DNA of 64,000 bases from Tetmemena sp. SeJ-2015 (Eukaryota; Ciliophora; Spirotrichea; Sporadotrichida; Oxytrichidae), in NCBI GenBank assembly GCA_027382625.1, contig JAJKFJ010020904.1, positions 186,001 to 250,000 on the forward strand, written 5' to 3'. Numbering within the stretch: the first letter of the stretch is position 1; each line of letters begins with the position of its first letter. Under the pieces are notes generated by a model, which made no database searches, had not been told where the DNA came from, and was given only the letters and a program-made list of their open reading frames with translations. The translations under genes were made by a program, and so were the position numbers. Of this stretch, positions 1-11,454 are shown piece by piece.

Positions 1-1878
1 GAATTCATATCCCTCTTAAGAAATGGTTCTCACATCCATCTCACTTTGTGGCTAATTTTTTAAGATGAATAGAGAGTCAAACAAGAACTTCGAATACTCT
101 TCATTTGAAACCAATAATTCCAAAACCTTATGTTTATCGCTTTACTAAAACGTTTCGAAGTTTTAGAATAGAGATTTAACGATCTGATTACTGTCTCCTC
201 TTGTTTTAGATTTACCTGCTGATGAAAATGGAGTCTTTATTATGCTCAACATTTTTCTTTTTTCAATATCTTTTCTCACAGAGTCAACACACTCCACAAA
301 AATCTTTTAGAGATGGTTATCACCAATCAATCGTTCTCCCTGGTTATTTTGAAGTCTTTTCATTTCTTTTTCCAAAATTTCGGCTCTATTTTTGAACCTT
401 ATCATCTATCCCCTAAGTTCATCATATTTTTTGTCCACAACTCTAGCAATTTCATAACCTAACTTTTCCTTTGGTAAATTGCTGCTGTGATTCTGAATTA
501 TCTTCATTATAAAGTCAAAGCTTGTATTTCACTTTCTTCCCATCGTGAATCCTCATTATATTCTTCATATATTCTAGATGGCGCTTTCAGATGACTAGTC
601 TAATTTTTATTAATTCTTGCTTTAGACTTGCTTTCTGATTAAAGTAGTTACTAAAGCTCCTTATTTTAGAACTTATTACTGCCCTCTAGTCCTTTTTAAT
701 CAAAGTAATGATTGCCTTCTCCTCTTTCTGAGTCTGAAGTTCCTCCCTCAGTCAATTTATAAAGCATAAGCTACATAGTGTTGGCATTACTGTCACCAAG
801 CTGAGCATTTTCTCTATCCATGCTAGCACTCTTTAATTTCTTTTGAGTTTATAAGGAAAGATACTTTATGATAATTAAGGTTTGTGATAAAGTGAGCTCA
901 TTTTGACTTTATTTGGTGTATTACAGGAGTTACTAGCAATTGTCTTGAGTTTTGCCTAAAGCTAATTTCAAGCAGCTTACTTTGCCTTTTCTATTTGCCA
1001 ATTTGCAGCATCAAAAATGATTTTTCTTCTTCAATAGCCTCATTCTTTTATCTTAGTGCCTCAACTTCTCTGGAATTTTTCTTATGAAGCTTTGAGAGAG
1101 TTAGAGCTTCAGATCTAAACCATTCTAGCTGCTTTTCTAAAGACATTATCCTCTCATCTCTTCTCAAAGCGAATTCTTGCTCATTGCACTTTCTCTTCAA
1201 AGCCTCTAACTCTTTTTAAATCTTAAGCATATGACCCTATTTCAAGTTTAAGTGCTAAAGAAAAGAATTACTCTATAAGCAGCCATGAAATCTTTCTCAT
1301 GCTTGACTATCATTCCATCAATTTTTTCATCTAAGTCTTCAATCACTTAATGAATTTCTTGATGAATCACCTTGTAATCTCCTGAAGTGCTCTCTTTGAA
1401 AAGATCAATTATTTGAAGGAATAAAATCATCAAAATCAGGAATTCTTGACTATAAAGTATGTTGACTTACAGCGATGATGATAGCCTGAAAGCTAATTTT
1501 AATCCTTAGAGGTATTGTGGTTGTAAGTATTTTGGTTATTAAATTAGCTGACTCCATCAGGCAAAATGGTGTTTGACTTATTAAAAGAAGGATTGATGTT
1601 TTACTAACTACTGGCTATATGTGGCTACCTAACTCCCGTAAGGAAAGTTTAGCTTTCCTCTGTCCCTTGAATTGTAGTAATCGCTTAATTAAGACTTGAT
1701 ATAGGTTCTAAATAGTAGGCCTATTGCTTGGCATTAGCTCTCGGGGAGAATTTCTAGCTTGGATCTGTAGATGGCTGAAGTTGCAACCTATCTCTAGATA
1801 CAGTTTGACCTTTTTAACTTTATTCCGTCTGCATTTTTATTTTCTAACTTTAAGAACAATAACCACGAACATCGTCAT
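1..1878 (-). CDS. Coiled-coil protein, unknown function (3' end off the left edge)
   Basis: No known family is recognised. Read on the minus strand with TAA/TAG as Gln, several MDSs give a charged, helical protein. Near 1200-1000 there is a typical coiled coil (KELEALKRKCNEQEF then RRDERIMSLEKQLEWFR), and a second at 430-330 (YDELRGQMIRFKNRAEILEK). The frame is open to position 1, so the C-terminus is outside the window. The first ATG that fits is at 1878, but its link to the next coding stretch (ending at about 1830) needs one unresolved excision, and the frame between about 1420 and 1570 is ambiguous. One GT-AG intron of 35 bp lies near 1230-1265, and an IES with a TAAAG pointer at 831-911. 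It is divergent from the homeodomain gene, 188 bp away. Confidence 0.7.
831..911. other. IES, pointer CTTTA (TAAAG on coding strand)
   Basis: CTTTA occurs at 831-835 and 907-911. Removing 76 bp joins the coiled-coil frame to the stretch beginning SASMDRENAQLGD and removes an in-frame TGA. Confidence 0.6.
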
Positions 1879-2066
1879 TTAACTTGGCAAAGGATATATA
1901 AATAGCTAGATAGAGTCTATCAAATTTAATTAGACAGCCTTTCGGGTCGGTTAATTTTAAACTGATCTGTGTCAAAGAATAGCTCTTGATTGGTACTTCG
2001 TTTAAATTATACATATAATTATTTAAAATTCAGATTAACTTATCAAATTTCCAAAAACAGTATTTC

Positions 2067-3356
2067 ATGAACACTGCAATTTTCACACCTTCCATTCCAC
2101 AAACCCCCTCTACACAGCTCCTCCAGTAGCAAAGCAAGTCTGCTTTCACTCTTTTGCTATATTTTTTGCTTTATTAGAGCTTTTCTATTTACTCCTGTGA
2201 TATAGAGGCCAATCGCTGTGAGGCACTCACCCATAAACATCTTTGAGCCCTCGCCAATTCAGAAACTTTTGTATCTAAATGCGCTTGCAAATTAACATCA
2301 GCTTCAGCAGCAGAAGTAACAATCTATGCAGCAAGTATTCATACCCTTCAATCTGCTAAAGAAGATCTAATTGATGTCTCCACCAAGCAAACAGCAAACA
2401 ATGATCGTCACCCCTACCCAATTCTTGAACAATTCGGCACTTAACATTCCTTAAGGAAGCAACCCGAATTTATCGAAACAAGAAAGTGTCTAGATATAAT
2501 TACCCCTCCCTCATTAGTAATAACTGAATGTGTTTAAAGTAAAATTGATATAGGATTAAACTGCTGGCTCAAGGGCCAAGCAGCTTCAGTTATGAGGTAA
2601 TTGTTCCTAAGCACCAATCACTGTTGCTCTCCCGCTCTAGCACCTCAGTACCTTCTTCAGCAGTCGGAATGAACTCAGATGGCAGCGCTGACTTGGATTC
2701 CACCGATTATAGCAATTAAACAAAAAGTCAAGCAAGTAGAAAGGAGTCAAATTCCTCTTTCTCTACTTTTGAAAAATAGGTATCCGAGCCATCCTCCTTA
2801 CAAATTGATAATTTTGTAAAGCTTGTATATTAAAGTTATTAATTCTGCCAGAAAATAAGAAACACTCCTCTGGGAGACTTCCTCTTGAAATAAACGGCGT
2901 TGTCATAGATAAAATTCTCGCATCAGACAACTTGAATGAATGTGTGGACATCCTCCTAAGAAAAGAGAAAACAGAATTTAAGAATCGCCTCTTTAAATAA
3001 AAGATTTTATATATTTAAGCAGCCTGTTATTGAATCCTCAGCTTCGTGTGATTCGTCACAATGCAAGTGGCAAGCTAAAAGAAAAGAAGAAGCGTCAGAG
3101 GAAGAATCTTGATCAACACTCTCTTCTCCTAGAACGCTTTGAAAAGGACCCTAATTGGGACAAAGCTGTAATGCAAGCTCTTTCCTAAGAACTAGGCCTT
3201 AAAGAAAGCTAGATATATAAATGGAACTGGGATATGAGGAAAAAATCAGGACTTCAAGTAGGGTCAATTTTCCCCTCATAAAGTCTAGAGCTCTCTCATC
3301 AAAACGATTAAGACAACTCTGATATCTTTGTTCAATTAGGTTGTATAAAAGATTGA
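2067..3356 (+). CDS. Homeodomain protein, probable transcription factor
   Basis: Four IESs (pointers ACTC, AACTG, TAAAG, GCCT; 43, 37, 14 and 35 bp) interrupt it. Subtracting them leaves 1161 bases, exactly 387 codons, ending at TGA 3354-3356. The protein is about 386 aa. The N-terminal part is rich in Gln, Ser and Asn (QHQLQQQKQQSMQQ), as in many activators. A homeodomain lies near residues 290-350: a basic arm KEKKKRQRKN, helix 1 with LLLERFEKDPNWD, then LSQELGLKESQ and recognition helix IYKWNWDMRKK. The helix 3 motif WNWD is seen in divergent homeodomains of plants and protists, where animals have WFQN. It presumably acts in the nucleus on DNA. An open stretch continues in the same frame past the TGA to about 3510 and could be coding if the TGA lies in a very short IES. 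Divergent neighbour upstream, convergent aminopeptidase gene downstream. Confidence 0.85.
2148..2194. other. IES, pointer ACTC
   Basis: ACTC at 2148-2151 and 2191-2194; the 43-bp AT-rich insert shifts frame and its removal joins KSAFT to PVIQRPIAV. Confidence 0.8.
2522..2563. other. IES, pointer AACTG
   Basis: AACTG at 2522-2526 and 2559-2563; 37 bp removed. Joins HQQQL to LAQGPSSFSYE in frame. Confidence 0.8.
2817..2835. other. Very short IES, pointer TAAAG
   Basis: TAAAG at 2817-2821 and 2831-2835; only 14 bp removed. Joins DNFVK to LLILPENKKHSSG. Needed to keep the frame with the other three IESs of this gene. Confidence 0.65.
2987..3025. other. IES, pointer GCCT
   Basis: GCCT at 2987-2990 and 3022-3025; 35 bp removed. 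Joins FKNRL to LLNPQLRVIRHNASG just before the homeodomain. The pointer contains no TA. Confidence 0.8.
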
Positions 3357-3524
3357 TATGGAAGAATGAAAAACTCCAGGATACACTAAATTGCTTTCAT
3401 GAATCCTGAGAGTTTCATCTCAAAAGGATTGAGGAAACCCCAGAAACATAGAAAACATCTAATAAATTCTAAGAATAAAAGCCTAACTTAGAAAATTAAA
3501 TTCACTTAATTTTGAAATTTTGAT

Positions 3525-5166
3525 TCATAACTTATAGTAATATAAGAGCCAGATATATCTTCTGCGAAGATTCTCATTGCTTAGCTGTGACGATAAATTC
3601 TGGACGCGGAAGTATATATAAAATATGAGAGCTCGATTGAAAGTGTATTTAATATATTAAGGTAATTTATTAGTCAAATTCAACCATCTAATAAATTCTA
3701 TTCTCTCTTTATGCAGTAAATCTTGGAAAATTATTTGGATAAGCTGAGCCTCGATTAAAGCGAAGTCAGCATCGTGGAGCTGACCGCTGACCTTTCTCTC
3801 TTCGAAAACAGTGAATCCTTCATTCATTAAAAAATTAGAGATTGATTGAAATTAAAATATTATGATTATTAATTAAGCCACATGTTGGACCAGTCACGGC
3901 AGGTGACGTCATTTCCAGTCCAAGAATGAGCGATTTCATGAGTAGCAACATAAACCTAACTCTTATCACCTACAATGATGGTAGGAGATGCAAAGGTTAA
4001 AAGTGGGTTTTCCATTCCACCGTAAGGGAAGGAAGGAGGGAGCACAAGGATAGTGTAGGTACCCCAGATTTCAATTTAAAGTTAACTTTAAAGAATGTTG
4101 TCAATATTATATAAATGTTAAAGATGTAATCTGTAAGATAAGCTTCTGCGGCGTTAAGAAGATCGTCAAGGTCTGCAAGCTCGGTAGCGTATTCTTCCAA
4201 TAACATTGGGACCTGGCTCAGCAATAACTCCTGTTCTTTTTCCGGTACTTTGATAAGTCAGATTACCCACAGCCATAGCAAGTAGATATGATGGAATGGG
4301 GATAGTGTTCGCAAAGTTATATGTAATTAAGGATATATATATTCTTATCTCAATCGTATTAATTGTGCCATCTTTATTAGTGACTGGATCAGTTTCGTTG
4401 GCGCTCATTTTAACAACATAAGGAGCCTTTACTGTAACCTTAGCCTCATAAGTAGCTTTGTTTGAGGGAGTATCCTACAGAGGAGCTAGAGATCTGCAAT
4501 GAATAGGCTCGCACTGAGTAAATAGATATTTGAGAGTCTTAGTGGCAGTCTGGTCAGCAGTTAGCCAGTTGATTGCTTGAGAATCAGTATTAGTTGCAAA
4601 AGTGATTCTGAGTTAAGTAGTGGTGTCGATAGCGATCTCTAGAAAAGAAAATAAGTTAGCAATCGGCCTCTGTATATATTAAAGCAAGAAAGGAAAGTGT
4701 CTCATTCAAACTTACTATCAGTTAAGTAGACCCTCATGGCGGAGCCCAAGTTCGCGTCATCGTAAACATCAAAATTATTGGTCTCGGCAAAGGTTCCATC
4801 AGCTTTTAATAACTCTAATTTGCTGATAGCCATGCCCTAGTAGTCGAATATAATCTCAGAGATGCCTTTTAAAAAAATTCAAATGAGTATAGAGATCCCA
4901 TCTTGGACGGCAGTGAGAGAAAGGGTGTTTGTTCCAGAGATGGATTGAGTGTCGAAGTTAACCATGACGTCGAGAGCAAAATGAGTGGTAGTTATTCTGT
5001 CAGTGTTTGAGAAACTGCTTCCATCATTAGGATTAGGAAGGAAAGGAGCTGGATCGCTTGCTTTCAAAAAGAGGGAGTCCTAAAGTCACAGATAAAAAAT
5101 GTATGGGAAATATACTTTTGAATAAACGGATCCTACTACTGCTAAGAGAGAAATCAACTTTAGCAT
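3525..5166 (-). CDS. M1-family zinc aminopeptidase (leukotriene A4 hydrolase-like), secreted, short C-terminus
   Basis: Start at ATG 5166 gives a signal peptide ([16 protein letters not shown]). The order of motifs matches the LTA4 hydrolase/aminopeptidase B branch of M1: beta domain ([16 protein letters not shown]), [14 protein letters not shown], exopeptidase motif YGGMENP, zinc site [10 protein letters not shown] and the third ligand glutamate in [13 protein letters not shown]. In the family the enzyme cleaves N-terminal residues from peptides. Two GT-AG introns (5080-5115, 36 bp; 4639-4715, 77 bp) and IESs at 4858-4896, 4066-4125 and 3822-3874 are clear; two tiny in-frame adjustments (about 4210-4220 and 4310-4340) are less certain. 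After [20 protein letters not shown] the sequence becomes AT-rich; the frame stays open only about 70 codons to TGA at 3525, whereas the family has about 300 more residues forming a helical domain. Confidence 0.85.
3822..3874. other. IES, pointer ATT
   Basis: ATT at 3822-3824 and 3872-3874, 50 bp removed. It splits the zinc-ligand helix; removal gives [14 protein letters not shown], as expected for M1 peptidases. No GT-AG ends. Confidence 0.8.
4066..4125. other. IES, pointer AGAT
   Basis: AGAT at 4066-4069 and 4122-4125, 56 bp removed. Restores [19 protein letters not shown], the conserved stretch before GGMEN. Confidence 0.85.
4858..4896. other. IES, pointer AGAGAT
   Basis: Six-base repeat AGAGAT at 4858-4863 and 4891-4896, 33 bp removed. 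Joins TAVQDGIS to [15 protein letters not shown] and removes an in-frame TGA. Confidence 0.85.
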
Positions 5167-5382
5167 TTTCACAAAGTGCCTATCTTAATTAATATTATTA
5201 AGTTTACAGGATCTATCTTAAATGAAACTCAGAATTCCTATTAATCATATCCAATTTTATAAGAATATCCTCTTCGTATATGCACATCTTTTTAATACTT
5301 AATCTTAAGATTAATTTTGCAATCAAATTAAAAATTTGAAACGTAAGCAGAAAATTTAAAATTTAGTGTTGATTTATGAAGC

Positions 5383-8300
5383 TCATTTTTTGTAGAAAAT
5401 TTATTAGACTTAAATCAAAAATAATTTTCTCTCGAAAATATAAATTTCCCCTGAAATCTATCTATAACTCATTTTACGTTAAGTATAAAATTTGCCTAAG
5501 TTCTCATCTAGCTAAACTTAATCCTTTAATTGTAATTAATCACATAATATTTATTAGTTTATTAGCTTAAGATATCATATCTAGCTAATACTTCAAATTT
5601 GACTTTTTATTTCTCAGCTGCTTAATTAAATAACCAAGCTCTAGATTAGAGTTTAGAACTTTCTAAAGCTTTTAGTATCTTTCTGAGTACTATAGCTCTA
5701 CTTAGGCGAGCTCCTCCTCTTATTTTTCTTAGGTTAGCACATTTTAGTAAGTATGAGAAATTGCCTTCCCTTGGTTGCGAGTAGACCTAGAGTGAGCCAT
5801 GGACTAGGTATCTGGAATTTGCAACACGTTTTCATTTACTGATTTTGAAGTATATACGAAAGATATATGCTTCATAGAGATCATTTTAGAAACTCCGTTA
5901 CTTTCTAATTGAGCTTATATCAGGAGAGATCAATCTTGGAAAATATAAAATAAAAGGTTTTGACCTTTTTTCTCTAAAATGTACTCTAAATTTATTTAGA
6001 TTCTGAACTATGTTATCTTACTTATCCTCCTAAACTTTTATTTTAAATAAATACAGTTAATACATTTCATATTTCTTAAGCAAATTTAAAGAATTATTTA
6101 ATAGCATTGAATTTTAAAATGATTATCAACATTTTTAGAATAATCAAGAATTATTTATCCTTGTCCTGGATGATGCTAGTAGAGTCTATGAAGCTCTTGA
6201 AAATCTTCCTCTTTCTTCAAAAGGGTCTTTCCCTAAATGAATCTCATATTGCTGCACTTAATTTTATAGTATATCTTCGAATTCAATTCCCAAATAAATT
6301 AGTCAGGATTAACAATAGCTTACTGTTTAGAGGTGACTTCCAGTAAAGTTACTGTTCAACACCAAATTTTCAATTCAAATTTTTAAAAATTACAAATTAA
6401 AGCTAAGAATCAAGTTATACAAAAATATTCAAGGTTTGAAACTATTCTTGCTATTAGTTTTACATTTATTTTTCATGAATTAAGTTAATTAATTAACTAA
6501 AAATAGCTTTGAGAGTTCGAGTAGGGCTTATTGAATAATGTATTTGACTCCTCATCTTGGCTTCCCATTTCATATGAATAATTTAGCTACTCAAGAAAAG
6601 AGAATTAAAGATCTTCAGTTTTATCCCCTCCACAAACTATATCTTTGATTATAATATTCTAACAAACCAAATAGAATTTTTAATTCAATTTTTGCTAATA
6701 GATTCGAAGTTCTCTTGAGGAGAATTCTTGATTTTCTTTGTTAAATAATTATGCGACAAGAGGTTTATGAGGAGGGTAGGGAGGTGAAGCGGGAAATTAC
6801 TTTGATCTGAACTTACTCCAGCCAAAGAAAAGAAGTTGTTCAAGCTAGCAGCTGAATCCAGTCGATTAAATTTCTTCTAGAAACTTTGATTCATTTCAAG
6901 CCATTATTATTATAAAAATGAGTCTTAGCTGACTCTTTGCGGAAAGTTGAAGCATTATTTGAAGGTAAAATAATTTATCCGCTTTTCAGGTCCTCATCGA
7001 ATTCTTCAATTTCATTTTAATTCGGCTGCTCTGCTATTTCAGTTGCTTGGTTGAAGTTGAAATGAAGATTATTATAAATACTCTTTCAGGCTAAGGAGTG
7101 TACTAATTTTAGTGCCTATCAAATAATTCTAATTTTCATTATTGCTTAGAATTAATTGTAATATTTAAAGTTTGCCAGATAAATTATATGTGTACATAAT
7201 CGATAAAGTATAATGATTAAGAGAGTAGGCTTATGTAAGAATATTTTTATATAAATAAAGAAAAGTAAATTAAAAAGACTGTTGATCAAAATATTATATT
7301 TTTTGCAATATGTTAAATTCTAATTGAGTGAATCTACCTGGTATTTCATTGAAGGCATTTGAGTTACTATGGATGGAAACAGATTCTAGATCATCACCAC
7401 TCTCGTCTTCCTCACATTCCCTCTCTACTTCTAATACTTCCCCATTTATGCTCTAAGTAAAAGTCATTTATTGCTATTAATTCCCATGCTATGACTCAGA
7501 TAATTCTGGTTTACTCCTTCAAAAGGAGCCTTGTTCTAGTTTTATAATTAAGCTATCCAAATATTCTTTAAGATTTTTCAAAAAGATAAGCTTATTTATC
7601 TTAAAATATTTGAAATTAATTTAAGTTGTTTCATAGATAAAACTGAGAGTTAAAGAATTGGAAAATTATAATAAAATTAGGTGTTTATATTTTAAGCTTA
7701 GTTATGATTAAAAGATTATATAAATTAGTTTTTGTATCATAGTAATTTATTCAATAAATAAAGATGCCGATATTAGGAGATTATAGGTAGCTGGTTTTCG
7801 ATTGAGGCATATACCAACTCTTATTTGAAGCTTGAAGGTAGTTTTTGTAGATTTGCTATAAAAATACTAAATATCCTTTTAAAATATAATCAGTATTTTA
7901 TCAGATTATTTAATTTAACTTAAATTTTGTTACTTGAAATGCTATAAATGTCTAGCAGTTAATTCTGGCATGGCAATTGTATTTTGGATTTTGAAGCTTG
8001 TAGCTGCAAGATATAGTTACTATAATATTGAAGAGCACTCTTGGAATCAATGACTAAGAGAAAATAAATAGAACAGTTGAAGAGACTACATCCCTTGAGC
8101 TTTATGTAAAGTTTCTTCTAGTAATCTGTCTGTCAGATTCTGAATGTAAAACTTCATTGAACATCATCTTGCAGTAGAGGCTATAATATTTAAACTCTTC
8201 TTTCTAGCCAAAATGGTCTTCTTCAGCAACTTCTATCTCAATCTTATATTGCTCCACTTGCTCTTCCTGGCTTCTTAACTTCGATAATCTCTGAGTTATT

Positions 8301-11300
8301 ACCAGCGGTTATCTTTTAGTTTCAGATATGAGCTTGTCTGATTCTCGATGCTGCGAGCATTTCTTCTGCTTCTTCTTTTGATCTTTACAAATCGTTGTTT
8401 CATTCTAAAAAATAGTCAGCATAACGAGAAATCTTTTTGCTCATTTAGTAAGTCACTGTTCATTTTGATAACTCTGATGAGAGATTTCGTGTTTTGAGAG
8501 TAAGTTTTAAATTATTGAAGATCAGGTTTGGCTCCTTAGGAGAAAGAATTTCATCTGTCAACAACAAAATAAATAGATTTAATAACAAGAGATCTTCATT
8601 GTAATATCATTGAATCTAAGATTTTGTAAAAATTAAGAATTACATTTTTAATTCATGTAAAAGACTAATTTGGAAATTTAAGGTATATATAGTATATATA
8701 AAATCTAGGATTTAGTGAAAGATGAAATCTATAATGAATTTATTTGTATTAGAGAGATATGATAAATTTGATAATATCTTTGATGTCTATTAGTGTCCTT
8801 GTGCGACTAAATTCTCTCTGGAGTGTTTCCTCGTATCTCGATTAGCAAATAAAAAGAAAATTAGGGATCCTCAGCTTTAACTTTTGAACTTGCAACTCTG
8901 CTCTCTTAACTTTTTTGAAAATTCTTGTCATCTTAATTGAAGTAAATTTGCTATTTATTATCTATCCAGTTGCTGCCTTTGCTTATTATATTTTTATCAC
9001 AAATGAATTCTTGATTTTGATACTGCTAAACTTAGAGCTCTAACTTAAAATCTTCCTCTATGCAACAAAAAGTCAAGTGTCATGAATAAGTGGGGTAAGG
9101 GGCCGAACTTAATCAATTATAAAGTAAAGCCTTCTAAATTCTTGTATTCTAGAAACTTTGAATGCTGATTATATCATAGGACTCATGATCGCATTAATCA
9201 TTTTAAGAGAGCTGTTCATTTAAATTGAACGGGTAATGATTATTCAAATTATGTCCAAGAAGGTTATGAGATTGTTATTGGCTTAAAAAATGAGTTAAAA
9301 TTTCAGGGATATAAAAATGTCCCAATAGGAAAGCATGCTCAAATTATAGAAATGAAGATTGTTAGCTTTCAAATCGTTATGATTAATCCTTTCAGTGTTT
9401 TATGAAATTGGAGCCTGTCAAATGGAGTTAATGTTCCAATAGTAAGTGGCTTCTTATTCTTAGCTCCTTAAGGTTCAAATTGAGATCTCTTTTTATTTTA
9501 ACCATTTAGTCATTTAGCCTCTTCCCATTAAACATAAATCAACTTTATTCTAAAGGTTCAGTTTTACTTGGCGTGATTATTCTATACTAATTGCTAATTC
9601 GTTCCTTAAGAAGTTTTATTTGAAATCTAAGCTTATTTTGTTGAAGGATGAAGTTTACATTTCTAGATTAGATTCTTTTCAATCTTCTATTTTTCTATTT
9701 GAAGATGAGCAGATCTATCTGAAAGTGAACCATTTACTAAGCTGCCAATTTTTAATGAATGTCTTTTTCACTCTATTGAGGCCTAGAACGTTATAAATTA
9801 GTTTCCTTTTGATTTGAAGCTCCACATTTTAGAATAGATTTGCTATGATTAGGAAAAATTGTCAATTGATTTGGGAATAATTGAATTATGATTTTTTGCA
9901 TTTTAAGTATGCTCACATTTATGCTTTGAGTGATCTTTACCAGATTTAGATGATTATAAGTTATTTTCATTGAGGGAAACAACTGAGATAGTATAGCTCC
10001 TCCTTAGTATGTCAATATTGTTGCTACTTGAATTTTATGCTTTATTGCTTTCTTTTGGAAAATGAGTGTCATTCCTACACTCTTATTTGCCTTGCAGGTT
10101 TATAACTTTGTTAATGTTAGACTCGTTTTTAGGATTTTAAACATTATCATTTTAAGTGTTTGCGGTAAAATCTTGGCCTAAAACTTTAAACATCCCTTGG
10201 GGATTTAAACAGCGTGCATTAGTTGTTGACTAGGAGTGAGTAAGCTAAAATACTTTAACTTTTGCATTCTGCTAAGATTGAGAAAAACTGCTGTCATTAA
10301 AGTCTGGTGCTGGTGATGAAAGTGCTTGCTTTGAAGAGCCGGCAAGAGTAGTCATGCCTTTTCTATTTTTATCGTACTTGAAAGAAAAGGTTGGTGAAGA
10401 ATCAGATTCTTGTTCTTTCTCTAAACGCTGTTTTTTCATCTTTTTATTTGTGGTTTTGAATATCTCTTCTTTAGTTTTAGTGGTAAAATTTAATTATTGC
10501 TTGAGGTCTTGAGCTTTTTTAGAGGTGTGAAAGGGCAAGTTTATATTTGGACTTCCAGGGGTTGGCGTCGATTCGCTCTAAGATTTGTTATCTTTTACGC
10601 CTTGAGATTAGTTTGAAGCTCTTTCTTTAAGAAATAATAAATTTGTCCATTAAATTCAGAACTGAACGATTAGGAAATTAATTCAATAAATAGCTAATTT
10701 AAAAATAAATGTAAGTAAATTATTTCCTTACTAAATAATTTATTTTTTTGTGGATTTGATTAGGTGACAATTTTGTCATTGGTGTTTGAGAAACAGTTTT
10801 ATGGGCAAGCTGTAAATGATTGCTTTAAGCATGGGAGAGTCTTGACTGTGCTTAGTTTAAGGAATTTAGATTGGCGGAGCTTCAAGAATATTGCAAACTA
10901 TACTGCCCAGATATCTAACATAAAATTATTTATTCTTCAATCTACTTTTAATTGATGCATGAGCGTATTTCAGGTATAGAATCAGTTTTCTAATCTATAA
11001 TAAATTGGATAAAAATATAATCACCATCTTGAACGTTCTTTTGTAAATTTAGCAGAGAATTTACTTAGATTAGGCCATTCACTTTGGGTTAGCGTGAGCT
11101 CCGAAGATTCGTTATTTGGTTTTAGTGATTACTGTGGCCGATAGAGTACTAGATTTTCCCAAGGGTAGGAGAATTTCTCTCCTTGAGAGAAAGAGAGGCT
11201 TGAGAAGCTTGCGTAGTGGTTCTCTTTTATTAATTAAATTGATTTTTCATTATTATAAAAAGAATCAAAATTAAAGTTAGAAAATATTTCAACACTCTCC

Positions 11301-11317
11301 TCAAACTGGCTCAACAT
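5383..11317 (-). CDS. Very large protein of unknown function with C-terminal coiled coil
   Basis: A chain of coding stretches on one strand runs from ATG 11317 (MLSQFEESVEIFSNFN) to TGA at 5383-5385, nearly 6 kb and probably over 1500 aa. No domain is recognised. Most of it is polar, rich in Ser, Asn, Gln and Lys (for example ESTPTPGSPNINLPF near 10540; HRESDKLISETKRQP near 8350; VERECEEDESGDDLESVS near 7400). The last part (5800-5580) is a coiled coil, EKQEEELAQVELQYSERYQ. In-frame TGAs recur every 100-400 bp, each at an AT-rich dip, as expected for many IESs; not every junction was resolved, so the exact protein is uncertain. The CHORD gene lies 138 bp upstream on the same strand. A cytoskeletal or scaffold role is possible from composition only. 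Confidence 0.6.
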
Positions 11318-11454
11318 GATAATAACTAAAAAAGCATCAGTCTATGTTTTTACCTTGCTTATTCTTTATTCCCCTTGATAAGACTGATATCGGCCTGATG
11401 TAAAAATAGTAAATTAGGAGTAGCAATAACTTAACTAATTCAAGTTTATTACTT

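Noticed and set aside
1680..1830. Possible tRNA in a GC-richer patch
   Set aside because: No A-box/B-box pair or cloverleaf could be drawn, and the patch reads as coding on the minus strand (EILPESQCQAIGLLFRTYI).
3357..3510. C-terminal extension of the homeodomain protein past TGA 3354-3356
   Set aside because: The frame is open and reads plausibly, but chance open frames of this length are common when only TGA stops, and no pointer pair removing the TGA was found.
9100..9420. Plus-strand coding segment (YVQEGYEIVIGLKNELKFQ) inside the large minus-strand gene
   Set aside because: The minus strand reads equally well (LLGHNLNNHYPFNLNEQLS) and continues the surrounding gene, so an inverted MDS is not needed.
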